From positions 24,419 through 88,418 of the forward strand of contig NZ_JACIGK010000020.1 in NCBI RefSeq assembly GCF_014197915.1: DNA of 64,000 bases, read 5' to 3'. The position numbers and the translations under genes were made by a program. Under the pieces are notes generated by a model. That model did no database searches. It was not told where the DNA came from and saw only the letters and a program-made list of their open reading frames with translations. This document shows, in pieces, positions 25,785 to 35,368 of this stretch (the stretch's first letter is position 1; every line of letters starts with the position of its first letter). The stretch is from Roseospira visakhapatnamensis (lineage in GTDB: Bacteria > Pseudomonadota > Alphaproteobacteria > Rhodospirillales > Rhodospirillaceae).

Positions 25785-26612
25785 TCACGGGCGCAGCGTC
25801 ACGCCCATGCCGTCCCGCGCCACCAGGGCCTCGGGGCAGGCCCGCCGGATCTCGTCCTCCAGGCAGCCCATGAAGGCGTCATCGTGGTCCGGGTCGTGAT
25901 GGAAGACCACCAGCCGGCGGGCCCGGGCCGCGCGGCACAGGCGCATCCCCTCGCACCAAGTGGAGTGGCCCCACCCCAGCTTGGCCGGGAACTCCTCGTC
26001 CGTGTAGGTGCTGTCGTAGATCACCAGATCGGCCTCGGCAATCAGGGACAGGACATTCTCGTCCGGCGCGCCGGGCACATGTTCGGTATCCGTGACGTAA
26101 CAGATCGACAGGCCCGCGTAATCCAGACGGTAGCCGGTGGCGCCATTGGGGTGGTTCAGCGGCGTGGTGGTGACCCGCACCGCCGGGTCGAGCGCGAACC
26201 CGTCCCGAGGCTTGAAGTCGCGAAAGGCCATGCGGGCGTTCATGGCCTCCAGCGGCACGGGAAACATGGGATCGGACATGTGGGTGGAGAACAGGGCGCG
26301 AATACCGCCGTTGTCGGCCACATGGCCGGCCATGACCGTCAGCGAGAAATCGGGCCGATAGGCCGGCGCGAAGAAGGGAAAGCCGATGATGTGGTCCCAG
26401 TGGGTATGCGTCATCAGCAGGGTCGCGGCGGACACGCCGCGGTCAAGGAACGAACGTCCGAGAAGGCGAAGCCCCGTGCCGGCATCGAAGACGACATGGC
26501 GTCCGTCCAGATGGACTTCCACGCAACTCGTGTTGCCGCCGTAGATCACGTGGTCGGGCGACGGACAGGGAATACTACCGCGCACACCCCAGAACTTCAC
26601 CCAGCAACTCAT
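25785..26612 (-). CDS. MBL-fold metallohydrolase
   Basis: A 275-residue cytoplasmic metallo-beta-lactamase-fold protein. The metal motif is H69-T-H71-W-D73-H74; later ligands are plausibly His154 (PLNHPNG), Asp175 (YVTDTEH) and a C-terminal VFHHDP. The opening VKFWGVRGSIPCPSP and YGGNTSC match phosphodiesterase/PqsE-like MBL proteins often annotated as phosphoribosyl-1,2-cyclic-phosphate-type hydrolases. Substrate unknown. The ATG has an AAAGAGG site, and directly upstream of that lies an array of 8-bp repeats (26625-26672), so spacing between promoter and gene may vary. Confidence 0.88.
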   Translation of the reverse strand: MSCWVKFWGVRGSIPCPSPDHVIYGGNTSCVEVHLDGRHVVFDAGTGLRLLGRSFLDRGVSAATLLMTHTHWDHIIGFPFFAPAYRPDFSLTVMAGHVADNGGIRALFSTHMSDPMFPVPLEAMNARMAFRDFKPRDGFALDPAVRVTTTPLNHPNGATGYRLDYAGLSICYVTDTEHVPGAPDENVLSLIAEADLVIYDSTYTDEEFPAKLGWGHSTWCEGMRLCRAARARRLVVFHHDPDHDDAFMGCLEDEIRRACPEALVARDGMGVTLRP

Positions 26613-26624
26613 CGGCGCCTCTTT

Positions 26625-26676
26625 ATGCGTCTATGCGTCTATACGTCTATGCGTCTATGCGTCTATGCGTCTATGC
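26625..26676 (+). repeat. 8-bp tandem repeat (ATGCGTCT)n
   Basis: Six consecutive 8-bp units from 26625 to 26672 (third unit ATACGTCT, the others identical), followed by a partial unit. It occupies positions about -13 to -64 relative to the MBL-fold gene start, between that gene and the SAM hydrolase gene 3' end. Unit number is likely to vary by slippage. Confidence 0.92.
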
Positions 26677-26787
26677 CCTTGTCCCTCTGCGTTGCCCGTT
26701 CCCTCCGCCGACCGGGGACCGCGCCCCCGACGGGACCGGCTGCCGTCTGTTTGCATGCCAGCAACCACCATACGTCATCGAACGGTC

Positions 26788-27561
26788 CTATGCCACGGCC
26801 CCCGGCGCGCCTGTCGCCACCGTCCCCTGTCTGGGGTCGACGCGATCGCCCAGCCGGACCCCCAAGGCCTCGTCGGCCCGCCCCTGGTTCACGGCGACTT
26901 CCGCCAGACCATTGGCGTTCTCGTACCAGAACGGGTGACCGACCGGCACGTCCGAGAACGTGCGGGCCCGGCGCAGGGGCCGGCCGTGAACCATCAACTC
27001 GGCGGTCGCCGCCAGGGTGGACGCCCGCATGCCCGTCATGGCGTTGCCGTACCGATCGATATAGACGACGCGGGCCAGATCCTCCGGCCAGTCGGCGCGG
27101 TCCACGCACCCCGGGTCCAGCGCCTCCCGCGCGTCCGGCCGATCGCCCCGGGCCAGGCGCGCCGCCGCCGGCGCGAACACGTCGCGCCCATGGAAACTGG
27201 CGCTGAGACGACCGGGCGGCGGAAACACCGGATAGGCGCGCAGGCGGGCGGCCCGCCGCGCCACCAGGGCGAACAGGCCGTTGTCCGGTCCCACGAACCA
27301 GCGCCCGTCGGCCTCGACCATCAGGCCGGCGCGGTCGGAGCCCACGCCCGGATCCACCACCCCCAGAACGATGGTGTCCGGCGGCAGTGGCGCCACATGG
27401 GCCGCCAGAAGGTAGGCCGACGCCCGGGCATCGAACGCCGGCGCATCGGCGAACAGGTCGACCACCGGCGCGCCCGGCGCCCCCTGGTGCAGCACCGCCT
27501 TCATCTGGCCGGTGTACGGACCGTCGAGCCCAAAGTCCGTGAAGATGGCGATCAGCCTCAC
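26788..27561 (-). CDS. SAM hydrolase / SAM hydroxide adenosyltransferase (DUF62 family)
   Basis: A ~257-residue enzyme of the family that hydrolyses S-adenosylmethionine to adenosine and methionine, related to fluorinases. Signatures: IAIFTDFGLDGPYTGQMKAV, VVDPGVGSDRAGLMVEADGRWFVGPDNGLF, FHGRDVFAPAAARLARG and VVYIDRYGNAMTGM. The GTG at 27561 is chosen because AGGGAGG precedes it at the right distance and the protein then starts MRLIAIF as in relatives; an in-frame ATG at 27582 is the alternative. It reads toward the MBL-fold gene on the same strand. Confidence 0.88.
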   Translation of the reverse strand: MRLIAIFTDFGLDGPYTGQMKAVLHQGAPGAPVVDLFADAPAFDARASAYLLAAHVAPLPPDTIVLGVVDPGVGSDRAGLMVEADGRWFVGPDNGLFALVARRAARLRAYPVFPPPGRLSASFHGRDVFAPAAARLARGDRPDAREALDPGCVDRADWPEDLARVVYIDRYGNAMTGMRASTLAATAELMVHGRPLRRARTFSDVPVGHPFWYENANGLAEVAVNQGRADEALGVRLGDRVDPRQGTVATGAPGAVA

Positions 27562-27582
27562 CCCGTCCTCCCTCGTCTCCAT

Positions 27583-27988
27583 GGCCTGCCTCGGTCTCCA
27601 TCCGTGTCCCGGCCCATGCCCCGGCCCGCCCCCGAGTGTCCCGACTCCGACGCTCGGCCCACGATACCGCAAACGCCCCGGGACACCGGTGTTTGATCAG
27701 ACCGCCGGTCCCGCCGGGCCTCGCGGGGGTCGGCGACGGACGGCCTTTGGGGCATGGGCGGGCGCGATGGACGGCGCCGCGCATCCCCCCCCTCCCGAGT
27801 CCTGGTCATTTCGTGGTCGCGACAACGCCCTGCCCATTGTTCACCGTTCCGGTTCGACGCTATGCTGCGCACACTCGGGGTGTGTCCGCTGGCGCGCCTC
27901 CCCGGCAACATGCGGCTGTCCGTGTCACGCGGGATCGTGCCCAGGAAAGGCCGCCCGCCGCCAAAAAATACGAGGGAGAAATCGGTCC
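27583..27988 (+). other. ~400-bp divergent spacer; weak promoter candidate
   Basis: Between the SAM hydrolase and DctP genes. TTGTTC (27837-27842), an 18-bp spacer and TATGCT (27861-27866) could promote the TRAP operon. No gene or repeat was recognised. Confidence 0.3.
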
Positions 27989-29095
27989 ATGAAACGTCGT
28001 GATTTCCTGTCCGGCGCCGCCATCACCGGCGCCGCCACGGCGACCACGGTCGCCTCCGCCCTGTCGACCCCGGCGATCGCCCAGGACAGGCGCGAGTTGA
28101 AGCTTGTCACCACCTGGCCGAAGAATTTCCCCGGCCTGGGCACCAGCGCCGAGCGCTGGGCCCAGCGCATCACCGCCATGTCGGACGGCCGCCTGACCGT
28201 CAAGGTCTACGCGGCCGGCGAACTGGTGCCCGCGTTCGAGGCGTTCGATGCCGTGTCCTCCGGCACCGCCGACATGTATCACGGCGCCGAATACTACTGG
28301 CAGGGCAAGTCCAAGGCGTTCAACTTCTTCGCCGCCGTCCCCTTCGGCCTGACCGCCACCGAGATCAACGCCTGGGTCTATCATGCCGGCGGCCAGCAGC
28401 TTTGGGATGAGTTGTCGGCGGGCTTCAACATCAAACCCATGCTGGTGGCCAACACCGGGGTCCAGATGGGCGGCTGGTTCAACAAGGAAATCAACGCCGT
28501 TGAGGACTACAAGGGCCTCAAGATCCGCATTCCGGGCCTGGGGGGCGAGGTGCTGCGGCGGATCGGCGCGGCGGCCGTGTCGCTGCCGGGCGGCGAGGTC
28601 TTCCCGGCCCTGCAATCCGGCGCCATCGACGCCACCGAATGGGTCGGCCCCTGGAACGACCTGGCTTTCGGGTTCTACAAGGTAGCGAAGTATTATTACT
28701 ATCCCGGCTTCCACGAACCCGGCACGGCCCTGTCCGGCGGCGTCAACCTGGCCGTCTGGGACAGCCTGAGCGACGCCGACAAGGCGATCATCGAGGCCGC
28801 CGCCGCCGCCGAGAACGACTACACCCTGGCCGAGTTCAACACCCGCAACGGTGACGCGCTGGCCACTCTGGTCAATGAGCACGGCGTTGAACTGCGCAAG
28901 TTCTCCGACGACATCATGAAGGCCATCGGCGACGCCGCCGGCGAGGTGGTGGCCGAGGTGGCGGCCGAGGACCCGATGACCAAGAAGGTCTACGACTCCT
29001 TCATCGACTTCCGCACCAAGGCCGTCGGCTGGGCGCGGATCGCCGACCAGGCGTACTGGACCGCCCGCGAACTCCCGTACGCCTACGGACAATAG
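27989..29095 (+). CDS. TRAP transporter substrate-binding protein, DctP/TakP type
   Basis: A 368-residue periplasmic receptor with a Tat-type signal (KRRDFLSGAAITG, hydrophobic to about residue 31, AIAQ cleavage). The mature chain LKLVTTWPKNFPGLGTSAERWAQRI, GVQMGGWFNKEIN, KIRIPGLGGEVLRRIGA and ATEWVGPWNDLAFGFYKVAKYYYYPGFHEPG closely resembles 2-oxo-acid-binding TakP-like and mannitol/chloroaromatic-type proteins; the Arg of the KIRIPG motif would clamp a carboxylate. ATG 27989 follows a GAGGGAGA site. It works with the DctQ and DctM subunits encoded next, separated by a terminator-like hairpin. Confidence 0.92.
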   Translation: MKRRDFLSGAAITGAATATTVASALSTPAIAQDRRELKLVTTWPKNFPGLGTSAERWAQRITAMSDGRLTVKVYAAGELVPAFEAFDAVSSGTADMYHGAEYYWQGKSKAFNFFAAVPFGLTATEINAWVYHAGGQQLWDELSAGFNIKPMLVANTGVQMGGWFNKEINAVEDYKGLKIRIPGLGGEVLRRIGAAAVSLPGGEVFPALQSGAIDATEWVGPWNDLAFGFYKVAKYYYYPGFHEPGTALSGGVNLAVWDSLSDADKAIIEAAAAAENDYTLAEFNTRNGDALATLVNEHGVELRKFSDDIMKAIGDAAGEVVAEVAAEDPMTKKVYDSFIDFRTKAVGWARIADQAYWTARELPYAYGQ

Positions 29096-29178
29096 GTCCG
29101 GCCGACCTCCGGTCGGTCTCGTCGATGGGGCCGGAGACCACGTCGGCCTCACACCCCATTGCTGTCCCGTCAAGGGCT

Positions 29179-29213
29179 CGTCGGCTCCCGATCTCGGGGG
29201 CCGACGTGTCTTT
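29179..29213 (+). terminator. Terminator/attenuator-like hairpin between dctP and dctQ
   Basis: CGTCGGCTCCCGA pairs with TCGGGGGCCGACG (12 pairs, one mismatch, 2-base loop plus closing bases) followed by TGTCTTT. A smaller hairpin CCGACC-TCC-GGTCGG sits at 29102-29116. Such structures after a binding-protein gene often let it be expressed above the permease genes. Confidence 0.55.
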
Positions 29214-29248
29214 GACCCCCTCACCCGAAAACCATAGGAGTTCAGGGG

Positions 29249-29794
29249 GTGATCTCGCTACCCTCGCTAGCCCGCGCGATCGACGGCCTCAACCGTGGCA
29301 TCGGTCAGGCCACGGCCTGGCTGGCCCTGTTCATGGTACTGGTTCAGTTCCTGGTGGTCGTTCTGCGCTATGTTTTCGGCCTTGGGTTCATATGGATGCA
29401 GGAAAGCATCGTGTACATGCATGGACTGCTGTTCATGGTGGGCGCCGGCTATACCCTGCTCCAGGATGGGCATGTGCGGGTGGACGTGTTTTACCGGGAT
29501 GCCTCGCGCCGGCGGCAGGCGCTGGTCAACCTGGCGGGGTCGGTCCTGTTCCTGATTCCCTTCTGTACCCTGATCCTGTGGGTCTCCATCGACTACGTGG
29601 GCAACGCCTGGCGCGTCCTGGAGGGCTCCAAGGAGACCAGCGGCATTCAGGGCGTCTTCCTGCTCAAGTCGGTGATCCTGGTGTTCGGCGCCCTGGTCCT
29701 CCTGCAAGGCGTGTCGGTCATCGCGCGGTCCCTCCTCACGCTGACCGGCCGGGACGGCGACGCGCCCCGGCCCGGCGAGGGGGAGGCGGGCTGA
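29249..29794 (+). CDS. TRAP transporter small permease (DctQ)
   Basis: A 181-residue four-helix membrane subunit (hydrophobic segments about 22-42, 55-75, 95-117, 138-160) with DctQ motifs WMQESIVYMHGLLFMVGAGYTLLQDGHVRVDVFY. GTG start at 29249 after GGAG. Its TGA overlaps the DctM ATG (TGATG-type overlap at 29792-29796), so the permease halves are translationally coupled. Confidence 0.9.
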   Translation: MISLPSLARAIDGLNRGIGQATAWLALFMVLVQFLVVVLRYVFGLGFIWMQESIVYMHGLLFMVGAGYTLLQDGHVRVDVFYRDASRRRQALVNLAGSVLFLIPFCTLILWVSIDYVGNAWRVLEGSKETSGIQGVFLLKSVILVFGALVLLQGVSVIARSLLTLTGRDGDAPRPGEGEAG

Positions 29795-31380
29795 TGGACC
29801 ACATGCTGGAACGCGAGATCTACGCCCTGGCCATGTTCGCGGGCACCTGCCTGTTCCTGGTCGCGGGCTTTCCGGTGGCCTTCACCCTGGGCGGCTCGGC
29901 GCTGGTATTCGGGCTGATCGGCTGGGGCCTGGGCATCTTCGACCTGAGCTTCCTGGCGGCCATGCCGCAACGCATCTTCGGCACCATGACCAACGAGGTG
30001 CTGATCGCGGTCCCGTTGTTCGTGTTCATGGGGGTCATGCTGGAGCGCTCGCGGGTGGCCGAGGACCTGCTGGACAGCATGGGCAAGCTGTTCGGCACCC
30101 TGCGGGGCGGCCTGGGCATCTCGGTGTGCATCGTCGGCGCCCTGCTGGCCGCCTCCACCGGCATCGTCGGCGCCACGGTGGTCACCATGGGCCTGCTGTC
30201 CCTGCCCACCATGCTGCGTCGGGGCTATTGCCCGAGGCTGTCCTGCGGCACCATCTGCGCCGCCGGCACCCTGGGCCAGATCATCCCGCCGTCGATCGTG
30301 CTGGTGCTGCTGGGCGACCAGATCTCCAACGCCTACACCGATGCCCAGCGGTCCATCGGCAACTGGTCGCCCGAGCCGGTATCGGTGGGGGATCTGTTCG
30401 CCGGGGCGCTGCTGCCCGGCCTGGGCCTGGTGGCGCTGTACGTGCTGTATGTGGCGCTGGTGGCCTGGCTCCAGCCCAAGCGCGCGCCCTCCATCCGGGA
30501 CGAGGCCGATCATGACCTGAGCCCCTGGCAGACCATCGCGACGCTGGCCAACGCCCTGCTGCCGCCGGTGATCCTCATCGTCGCCGTGCTGGGCTCCATC
30601 CTGACCGGCGTGGCGACCCCGACCGAGGCCGCCGCCGTCGGCGCCGTCGGCGCCCTGCTGCTCGCCGGCCTGAAGCTTCAGGCCAGCAGCCGCTGGCCCA
30701 TCCTGGCCACTTTCGCCGCCCTGGTGCTGATGCTGGTGCTGGCGCGCACCGTGGATCTGCGAGTCGCGCGCGAGGTGATCGGCCCCGCCGAGACCGTCTG
30801 GATCTGGGTGGCCGTGGCCTGCACCGCGATCGTCTTCCTGGGGATCGGCGAGAGCCTGCGGCGGGTCTGGCGCATGGCGATCCTTCAGGATGTGATGCGC
30901 CAGACCCTCAAGATCTCCTCCATGGTGTTCGTGATCATCGTCGGCGCCGGCCTGTTCTCGCTGGTGTTCCGGGGCCTGGGCGGCGAGGAGATGGTGCACG
31001 CGTTCCTCACCAACCTGCCCGGCGGCGCCTTCGGCGCCATGCTGGTGGTGATGCTGGTGATGTTCGTGCTGGGCTTCTTCCTGGACTTCATCGAGATCAT
31101 CTTCGTCGTCGTGCCCATCGTCGGGCCGGTGCTGCTGCGCATGGACCTGGACCCGGTGTGGCTGGGCGTGATGATCGCCATGAACCTCCAGACCTCCTTC
31201 CTGACGCCGCCGTTCGGCTTCGCGCTGTTCTACCTGCGCGGCGTGGCGCCACCCTCCATCCGCACCCAGTCCATCTACCGGGGCGTGCTGCCGTTCATCG
31301 TCATCCAGCTCATTGGCCTTGGCCTGCTGGCGATGTTTCCGCAGATGGCCACCTGGCTGCCGAGCGTCTTCTTCGGGTAG
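29794..31380 (+). CDS. TRAP transporter large permease (DctM)
   Basis: A 528-residue polytopic inner-membrane permease that moves the ligand with a cation gradient. DctM signatures: LIAVPLFVFMGVMLERSRVAEDLL, GALLAASTGIVGATVVTMGLLSLPTML, AAGTLGQIIPPSIVLVLLG, GVATPTEAAAVGAVGALLL and the C-terminal NLQTSFLTPPFGFALFYLRG. It is longer than the ~430-residue minimum because of a 60-80-residue insertion in the middle, as in TakM-like subfamilies. Last gene of the TRAP operon. Confidence 0.92.
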   Translation: MDHMLEREIYALAMFAGTCLFLVAGFPVAFTLGGSALVFGLIGWGLGIFDLSFLAAMPQRIFGTMTNEVLIAVPLFVFMGVMLERSRVAEDLLDSMGKLFGTLRGGLGISVCIVGALLAASTGIVGATVVTMGLLSLPTMLRRGYCPRLSCGTICAAGTLGQIIPPSIVLVLLGDQISNAYTDAQRSIGNWSPEPVSVGDLFAGALLPGLGLVALYVLYVALVAWLQPKRAPSIRDEADHDLSPWQTIATLANALLPPVILIVAVLGSILTGVATPTEAAAVGAVGALLLAGLKLQASSRWPILATFAALVLMLVLARTVDLRVAREVIGPAETVWIWVAVACTAIVFLGIGESLRRVWRMAILQDVMRQTLKISSMVFVIIVGAGLFSLVFRGLGGEEMVHAFLTNLPGGAFGAMLVVMLVMFVLGFFLDFIEIIFVVVPIVGPVLLRMDLDPVWLGVMIAMNLQTSFLTPPFGFALFYLRGVAPPSIRTQSIYRGVLPFIVIQLIGLGLLAMFPQMATWLPSVFFG

Positions 31381-31573
31381 CCCCGCTGGCCGCCGTTCGC
31401 GCCACCGCCGTGCTCCTTTGGCCACGAGGGGGGCGAAAATCCGCGCGACGCCCTTCCTTCAGCGGAGGGGCCTCGTTCCTTTGGCGCGATTGACCATCGC
31501 CCGAGCCTGCTGTCATCCTGGAGGCGAACTCGGTACGACGGTGATCCAACATGACAGGGGGGAGGCCCAATCC

Positions 31574-32056
31574 ATGACCCCGCGCGAATCGGCCCAGGGG
31601 TGGCTGCGACAGGCGCACAACGATCTGATTCATGCCCAATGGTCGTTGCAGGCGGGTCATCTGGACTGGGCCTGCTTCGCGGCCCATCAGGCGGCGGAGC
31701 GGGCGCTGAAGGGGCTGGCCCTGGAGTCAGGACATCGCCCCCTGTCCACCAGCAATCCGGCGCTGCTGGCGGTCGACCTGATCGAGCTTGGCGTGCTGGG
31801 TGACGACGATGTGGTCACGCTGGGCGACCTGGAGTCCCTGGCGACCGTGGCCCGCCAGGCCCGCGACCCGGACCGCGCGATCCCCAGCAACGACGACGAC
31901 GCCCACGACAGCCGCGCCGCCGCCCTGGTGGCCCAGACCGAGAAGGTGGTCGCCCTGGTGTCCGCCACCACCGGCACCGGAACCGGCGCCCTGGCCGCCT
32001 CGTCCGGCCAGGGCGGCACCGTCCTGCCGTTCCCCCAGGCCCCCTTGCATGCCTGA
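31574..32056 (+). CDS. HEPN-domain protein, orphan
   Basis: A 160-residue protein whose first ~130 residues are a HEPN four-helix bundle (AQGWLRQAHNDLIHAQWSLQAGHLDWACFAAHQAAERALKGLALESGH). HEPN proteins usually pair with an MNT nucleotidyltransferase as toxin-antitoxin or act in nucleotide binding. No MNT gene is adjacent, and the classical RNase RxxxxH is not clearly present, so it may be a non-toxic stand-alone member. The tail is Gly/Thr/Ala-rich. GGGGGAGG precedes the ATG at 31574. Confidence 0.8.
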   Translation: MTPRESAQGWLRQAHNDLIHAQWSLQAGHLDWACFAAHQAAERALKGLALESGHRPLSTSNPALLAVDLIELGVLGDDDVVTLGDLESLATVARQARDPDRAIPSNDDDAHDSRAAALVAQTEKVVALVSATTGTGTGALAASSGQGGTVLPFPQAPLHA

Positions 32057-32068
32057 GACCGCCGCGCC

Positions 32069-32668
32069 CTACCCCCTTGACTGGTAGAGTGGCTTCAGGT
32101 CTTCCCACTGAACGGTGGGCCGGTCGGGTTCCGGCTCGGTCAGGGGCGTGGTCTCGCGAAGTCCCACCCGGCAGCGTTGCGCGAGTTGCTGATATTGCTT
32201 GGTGCCTTCCATCTTCCAGGCGTACTCCGCGTCGGTGACCTGGCGCACCACCTTGCCCGGCACACCGGCCACCAGCGAGCGCTCCGGAAACACGGTCCCG
32301 GCCTTCACGAAGCACTGCGCGGCGACGATGCTCTCGGCGCCGACCACCGCCCCGTCCATCACCACGCTGTTCATGCCCACCAGGGCGCCGCGGCCGACGC
32401 GCGCGCTGTGCAGGATGGCGCCGTGGCCAATGTGGCCGTCCACCTCGACCACCGTATCCGTGCCCTGGAAACCATGCATGGTGCAGTTGTCCTGGATGTT
32501 GCTGCCGTCTTCGAGGATGATGCGCCCGAAGTCGCCGCGCAGCGAGGCCGACGGCCCCACGTAGACGCCGGGACCGACGATCACGTCACCGATCAGGATG
32601 GCGGTGGGGTGAACGAAGGCGGTCGAGTGCACCACGGGCACCAGGTTTTCGAAGGCATAGACGGGCAT
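32069..32668 (-). CDS. paaY: PaaY-like gamma-carbonic-anhydrase-fold protein
   Basis: A 199-residue hexapeptide-repeat protein. N-terminal [62 protein letters not shown] and [30 protein letters not shown] give the left-handed helix with three His metal ligands, and the C-terminal segment ([20 protein letters not shown]) matches PaaY, a thioesterase/carbonic-anhydrase-like protein of phenylacetate catabolism. This fits the paaG-K genes 3 kb away. Start ATG 32668; it is divergent from tam. Confidence 0.85.
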   Translation of the reverse strand: MPVYAFENLVPVVHSTAFVHPTAILIGDVIVGPGVYVGPSASLRGDFGRIILEDGSNIQDNCTMHGFQGTDTVVEVDGHIGHGAILHSARVGRGALVGMNSVVMDGAVVGAESIVAAQCFVKAGTVFPERSLVAGVPGKVVRQVTDAEYAWKMEGTKQYQQLAQRCRVGLRETTPLTEPEPDRPTVQWEDLKPLYQSRG

Positions 32669-32782
32669 GGGGCGAGCACCTCCCAACACTGTGACGGATC
32701 GCGGTGGCGCGGAGTCCATACGCCACCGTTTGGCCGCCATCGTGCCGGCTGCGAGGGACGGCGGCAAGGGAGAAGGATCCTC

Positions 32783-33592
32783 ATGACCGACTGGACGCCC
32801 GACACCTACCTGACCTTCGCCGACCATCGCCTGCGGCCGGCCCTGGACCTGCTGGCCCGCATCCCGATGGATGCGCCGAGACGGATCGTCGACCTGGGAT
32901 GCGGCACCGGCGCGCTGACCCGTCACTTGGCGGCGCGCTGGCCCAACGCGGAGATCACCGGGCTGGACACGTCGGCCGAGATGCTGAGCCGCGCCCAAGC
33001 CGAGGACGGCGGCAAGACCATCACCTGGGTTCAGGGCGATATCGCCACCTGGACGCCGGACGACCAGGGTTCTCCGGACCTGATCACATCCAATGCCGCG
33101 CTGCACTGGCTGGACGGGCACGACGTGCTGTTCCCGCGTCTTCTGGACGCCCTGGCCCCGGGCGGCGTGCTGGCCGTGCAGATGCCGCGCAACCATGACC
33201 GGCCGTCCCACGCCCTGATCAGGGCCGTCGCCAAGGAAGGTCCCTGGGAGCCTCTGCTGGCCGCCCTGGTCGCCGCCCCGCCGCCGGTGGATCCGCCCGA
33301 GGTGACCGTGCGCCGCCTGCTGGCGGCCGGCGCGGCCACCGTCGATGCCTGGGAAACCGACTATCAGCAGATCCTGGCGGGCGGACCGGACGCGGTGGCC
33401 GCCTTCACCGACTCCACGGCGCTGCGACCGTGGCTCGCGCGCCTGCCCGACGCGACCATGCGGGACGCCTTCCGCGCCGCCTATCGCGGGCGCCTGGCCA
33501 CGGCGTATGAGTCCCTGCCCAACGGGCGGGTCCTGTTCCCCTTCCGCCGCCAGTTCCTTGTGGCCACCCGGCCGCATGCGGAGAGTCCATGA
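32783..33592 (+). CDS. tam: Trans-aconitate 2-methyltransferase
   Basis: A 269-residue SAM-dependent enzyme that methylates trans-aconitate, a spontaneous inhibitor of aconitase. The start [27 protein letters not shown] and SAM motif [20 protein letters not shown] are Tam hallmarks, followed by [11 protein letters not shown] and [17 protein letters not shown]. The family's usual length is ~255-260. GGAGAAGGATCC precedes the ATG. Monocistronic. Confidence 0.9.
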   Translation: MTDWTPDTYLTFADHRLRPALDLLARIPMDAPRRIVDLGCGTGALTRHLAARWPNAEITGLDTSAEMLSRAQAEDGGKTITWVQGDIATWTPDDQGSPDLITSNAALHWLDGHDVLFPRLLDALAPGGVLAVQMPRNHDRPSHALIRAVAKEGPWEPLLAALVAAPPPVDPPEVTVRRLLAAGAATVDAWETDYQQILAGGPDAVAAFTDSTALRPWLARLPDATMRDAFRAAYRGRLATAYESLPNGRVLFPFRRQFLVATRPHAESP

Positions 33593-33701
33593 CCGATCCG
33601 TGCGACCCGGCCGCCGCCGCCCCCCGTCCCCGCTCGGCGCACCCGCTCTCGGCTGGACACCCCGGACGACGCCGGTCTGGGGAAGCCGGACGCGCCGGGC
33701 G

Positions 33702-34160
33702 TCACGTCTCCAGCAGGGGCAGCCACTCCGCCAGCCACGCCACCGCGTCCTCGTCGGGCAGCGGCTGGGTGCAGGCGTCGATCTCCAGGCGGTCGCCCCG
33801 CCGGCGCGCGCCCAGGCTGGCGAGCAGGTCATCCATGTCCTTGCCGGCGCGGCAGAACGTCTCGCTGTAGGTCTGGTCGCCGAGCGCGATCACCCCGTAC
33901 CGCATCGCCGACAGGTCCGGTGCCTCGACCCTGAGGGCATCGGCGAAGGGGATCAGGTTGTCGGGCAGTTCACCCAGACCATGGGTGGCGGTGCACACCA
34001 GCAGCGCGTCGCGCGCGCCCAGGTCCAGGGCCGCTAGGTCGCCGTCGCACGTCTCCACCAGGTCGGCCGTATGGCCGGCGCAGGTCAAAGCCTCGACCAC
34101 GGTCTCGCCCACCATCTGGGCATTGCCCGATTCCGTGCCGACGATGACCAGAATGTTCAC
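33702..34160 (-). CDS. Flavodoxin-like protein (MioC type)
   Basis: A 152-residue single-domain FMN protein: phosphate loop GTESGNAQM at residues 8-16, [12 protein letters not shown] around residue 60 and a [20 protein letters not shown] segment as in short-chain flavodoxins and MioC. The start is GTG 34160 with a GAGGA site. It is divergent from the PF05138-type oxygenase-like gene, sharing a 210-bp spacer, so it could be its electron donor (inference), standing in for PaaE. Confidence 0.87.
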   Translation of the reverse strand: MNILVIVGTESGNAQMVGETVVEALTCAGHTADLVETCDGDLAALDLGARDALLVCTATHGLGELPDNLIPFADALRVEAPDLSAMRYGVIALGDQTYSETFCRAGKDMDDLLASLGARRRGDRLEIDACTQPLPDEDAVAWLAEWLPLLET

Positions 34161-34370
34161 CCCGCAGTCCTCCCCGGCGCCGGCGCCGGCCGTCCCGGAG
34201 CGGCGCCAAATTTCCGATACCAAGTTTCACCCCATGTGTCTATTTTTGTATCCTTTCCAGTCTGCCACGGGAAAATGTCCCGGGATGGACGAGGGGTCAT
34301 GCCCCCCTCCCCCGCCATCGGCGGACCGGCACGGACCCGCCGTCGGCGGGCCAGCACGAAAGGCGCGTCC

Positions 34371-35159
34371 ATGGCGACCACCGATGCCCCCACCGACGAT
34401 ACCGTGATCGACCGCGTCAGCCGGGGCGAGATCCTGGAGTCCCCGGTCGAGGTCTCGCCCGGCTACCGGGCCGAGTTGATGCGGGTGCTTGCCGTCTTCG
34501 TGGATAGCGAACTGGCCGGCACCGCCGGCCTGGTCCCGTTCATCAACAGCGCGCCGGGCCTGCGGGAACGGGTGACGGCGGCGCGCATCGTCGCCGAGAA
34601 GTTCGACCATGCCCAGCAGGTGCTGGACATCATGGCGCCGTTCGGCGTCAACCCCACCCTGTACGTGCGGGCGCACTGCTGGGCATCCCGCCTGGACCGG
34701 GACCTGGACCTTGGAAACCGCCGCATCGGCGGCGACAAGCGGCTGAACGTGTTTCACGCGCCGTTGGAAGGCTGGCTGGATGCCATCATCCTGAACATGC
34801 TGATGGGCACGGCGGTGGCGACGCAATTGCTCGATCTGGTGGACAGCTCCTACGCGCCGTTGCGCGCGGTGATGGCCGCGATCGTCGCGCGCGAGGCCGC
34901 GCACGCGCGCTCGGGAGAGACCGCGCTTGCCCAGGCGATCGGCCGTCATGGCACGCCGTCGGCCGCGCAAGGGGCCGTGGACTACTGGTTTCCGCGCGTG
35001 GTCCATACTTTCGGCCGCGCGGATTCTCAGCATTTCGAGCGGTCCCGGGCGCTGGGACTGCGGCGCCGCACCAACGCGGAAGGGCTGAACCGCTGGATCA
35101 CCGACATCCATCCCCGCCTGTCGGCCCTGGGCCTGTCCCGGCCGGTCGGCCCCGCCTGA
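34371..35159 (+). CDS. Phenylacetate-CoA oxygenase PaaA/PaaC-family (PF05138-type) protein, orphan
   Basis: A 262-residue predicted ferritin-like helical bundle. Candidate di-iron carboxylates are E47, E76 and E175, with H178 giving an ExxH (EAAH) in the last helix. The first pair reads E76-K-F-D79-H80, so the family's His at +3 is an Asp and a His follows at +4. Relatives include PaaA (catalytic) and PaaC (structural) of the ring-epoxidising multicomponent oxygenase. No paaB, D or E gene is near. A divergent flavodoxin and the paaG-K block suggest a role in aromatic or related oxidation, but activity is unproven and it could be a PaaC-like structural paralogue. Confidence 0.72.
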   Translation: MATTDAPTDDTVIDRVSRGEILESPVEVSPGYRAELMRVLAVFVDSELAGTAGLVPFINSAPGLRERVTAARIVAEKFDHAQQVLDIMAPFGVNPTLYVRAHCWASRLDRDLDLGNRRIGGDKRLNVFHAPLEGWLDAIILNMLMGTAVATQLLDLVDSSYAPLRAVMAAIVAREAAHARSGETALAQAIGRHGTPSAAQGAVDYWFPRVVHTFGRADSQHFERSRALGLRRRTNAEGLNRWITDIHPRLSALGLSRPVGPA

Positions 35160-35368
35160 CCGCCGGGCGTGACCACGGCCCGGTCCGGACGCTCGGCCCA
35201 CGCCCTACGCATTTCGACGATCGGATCGCCGGCGCGTATCATGAAGGACCGGGGCGGAGACCGGCGGACGGCGTGTCGCGCCCCTGGGTCGTTTTGCCCG
35301 TTTCGTCCGCCCGGGGTCGCCTGCTAAAAGCCCTGTGCTGCCTGTCCACCGCGCCGGACCCGTCCCCC

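Noticed and set aside
31574..32056. HEPN-MNT toxin-antitoxin module
   Set aside because: No nucleotidyltransferase partner is adjacent and the RNase motif is not clear.
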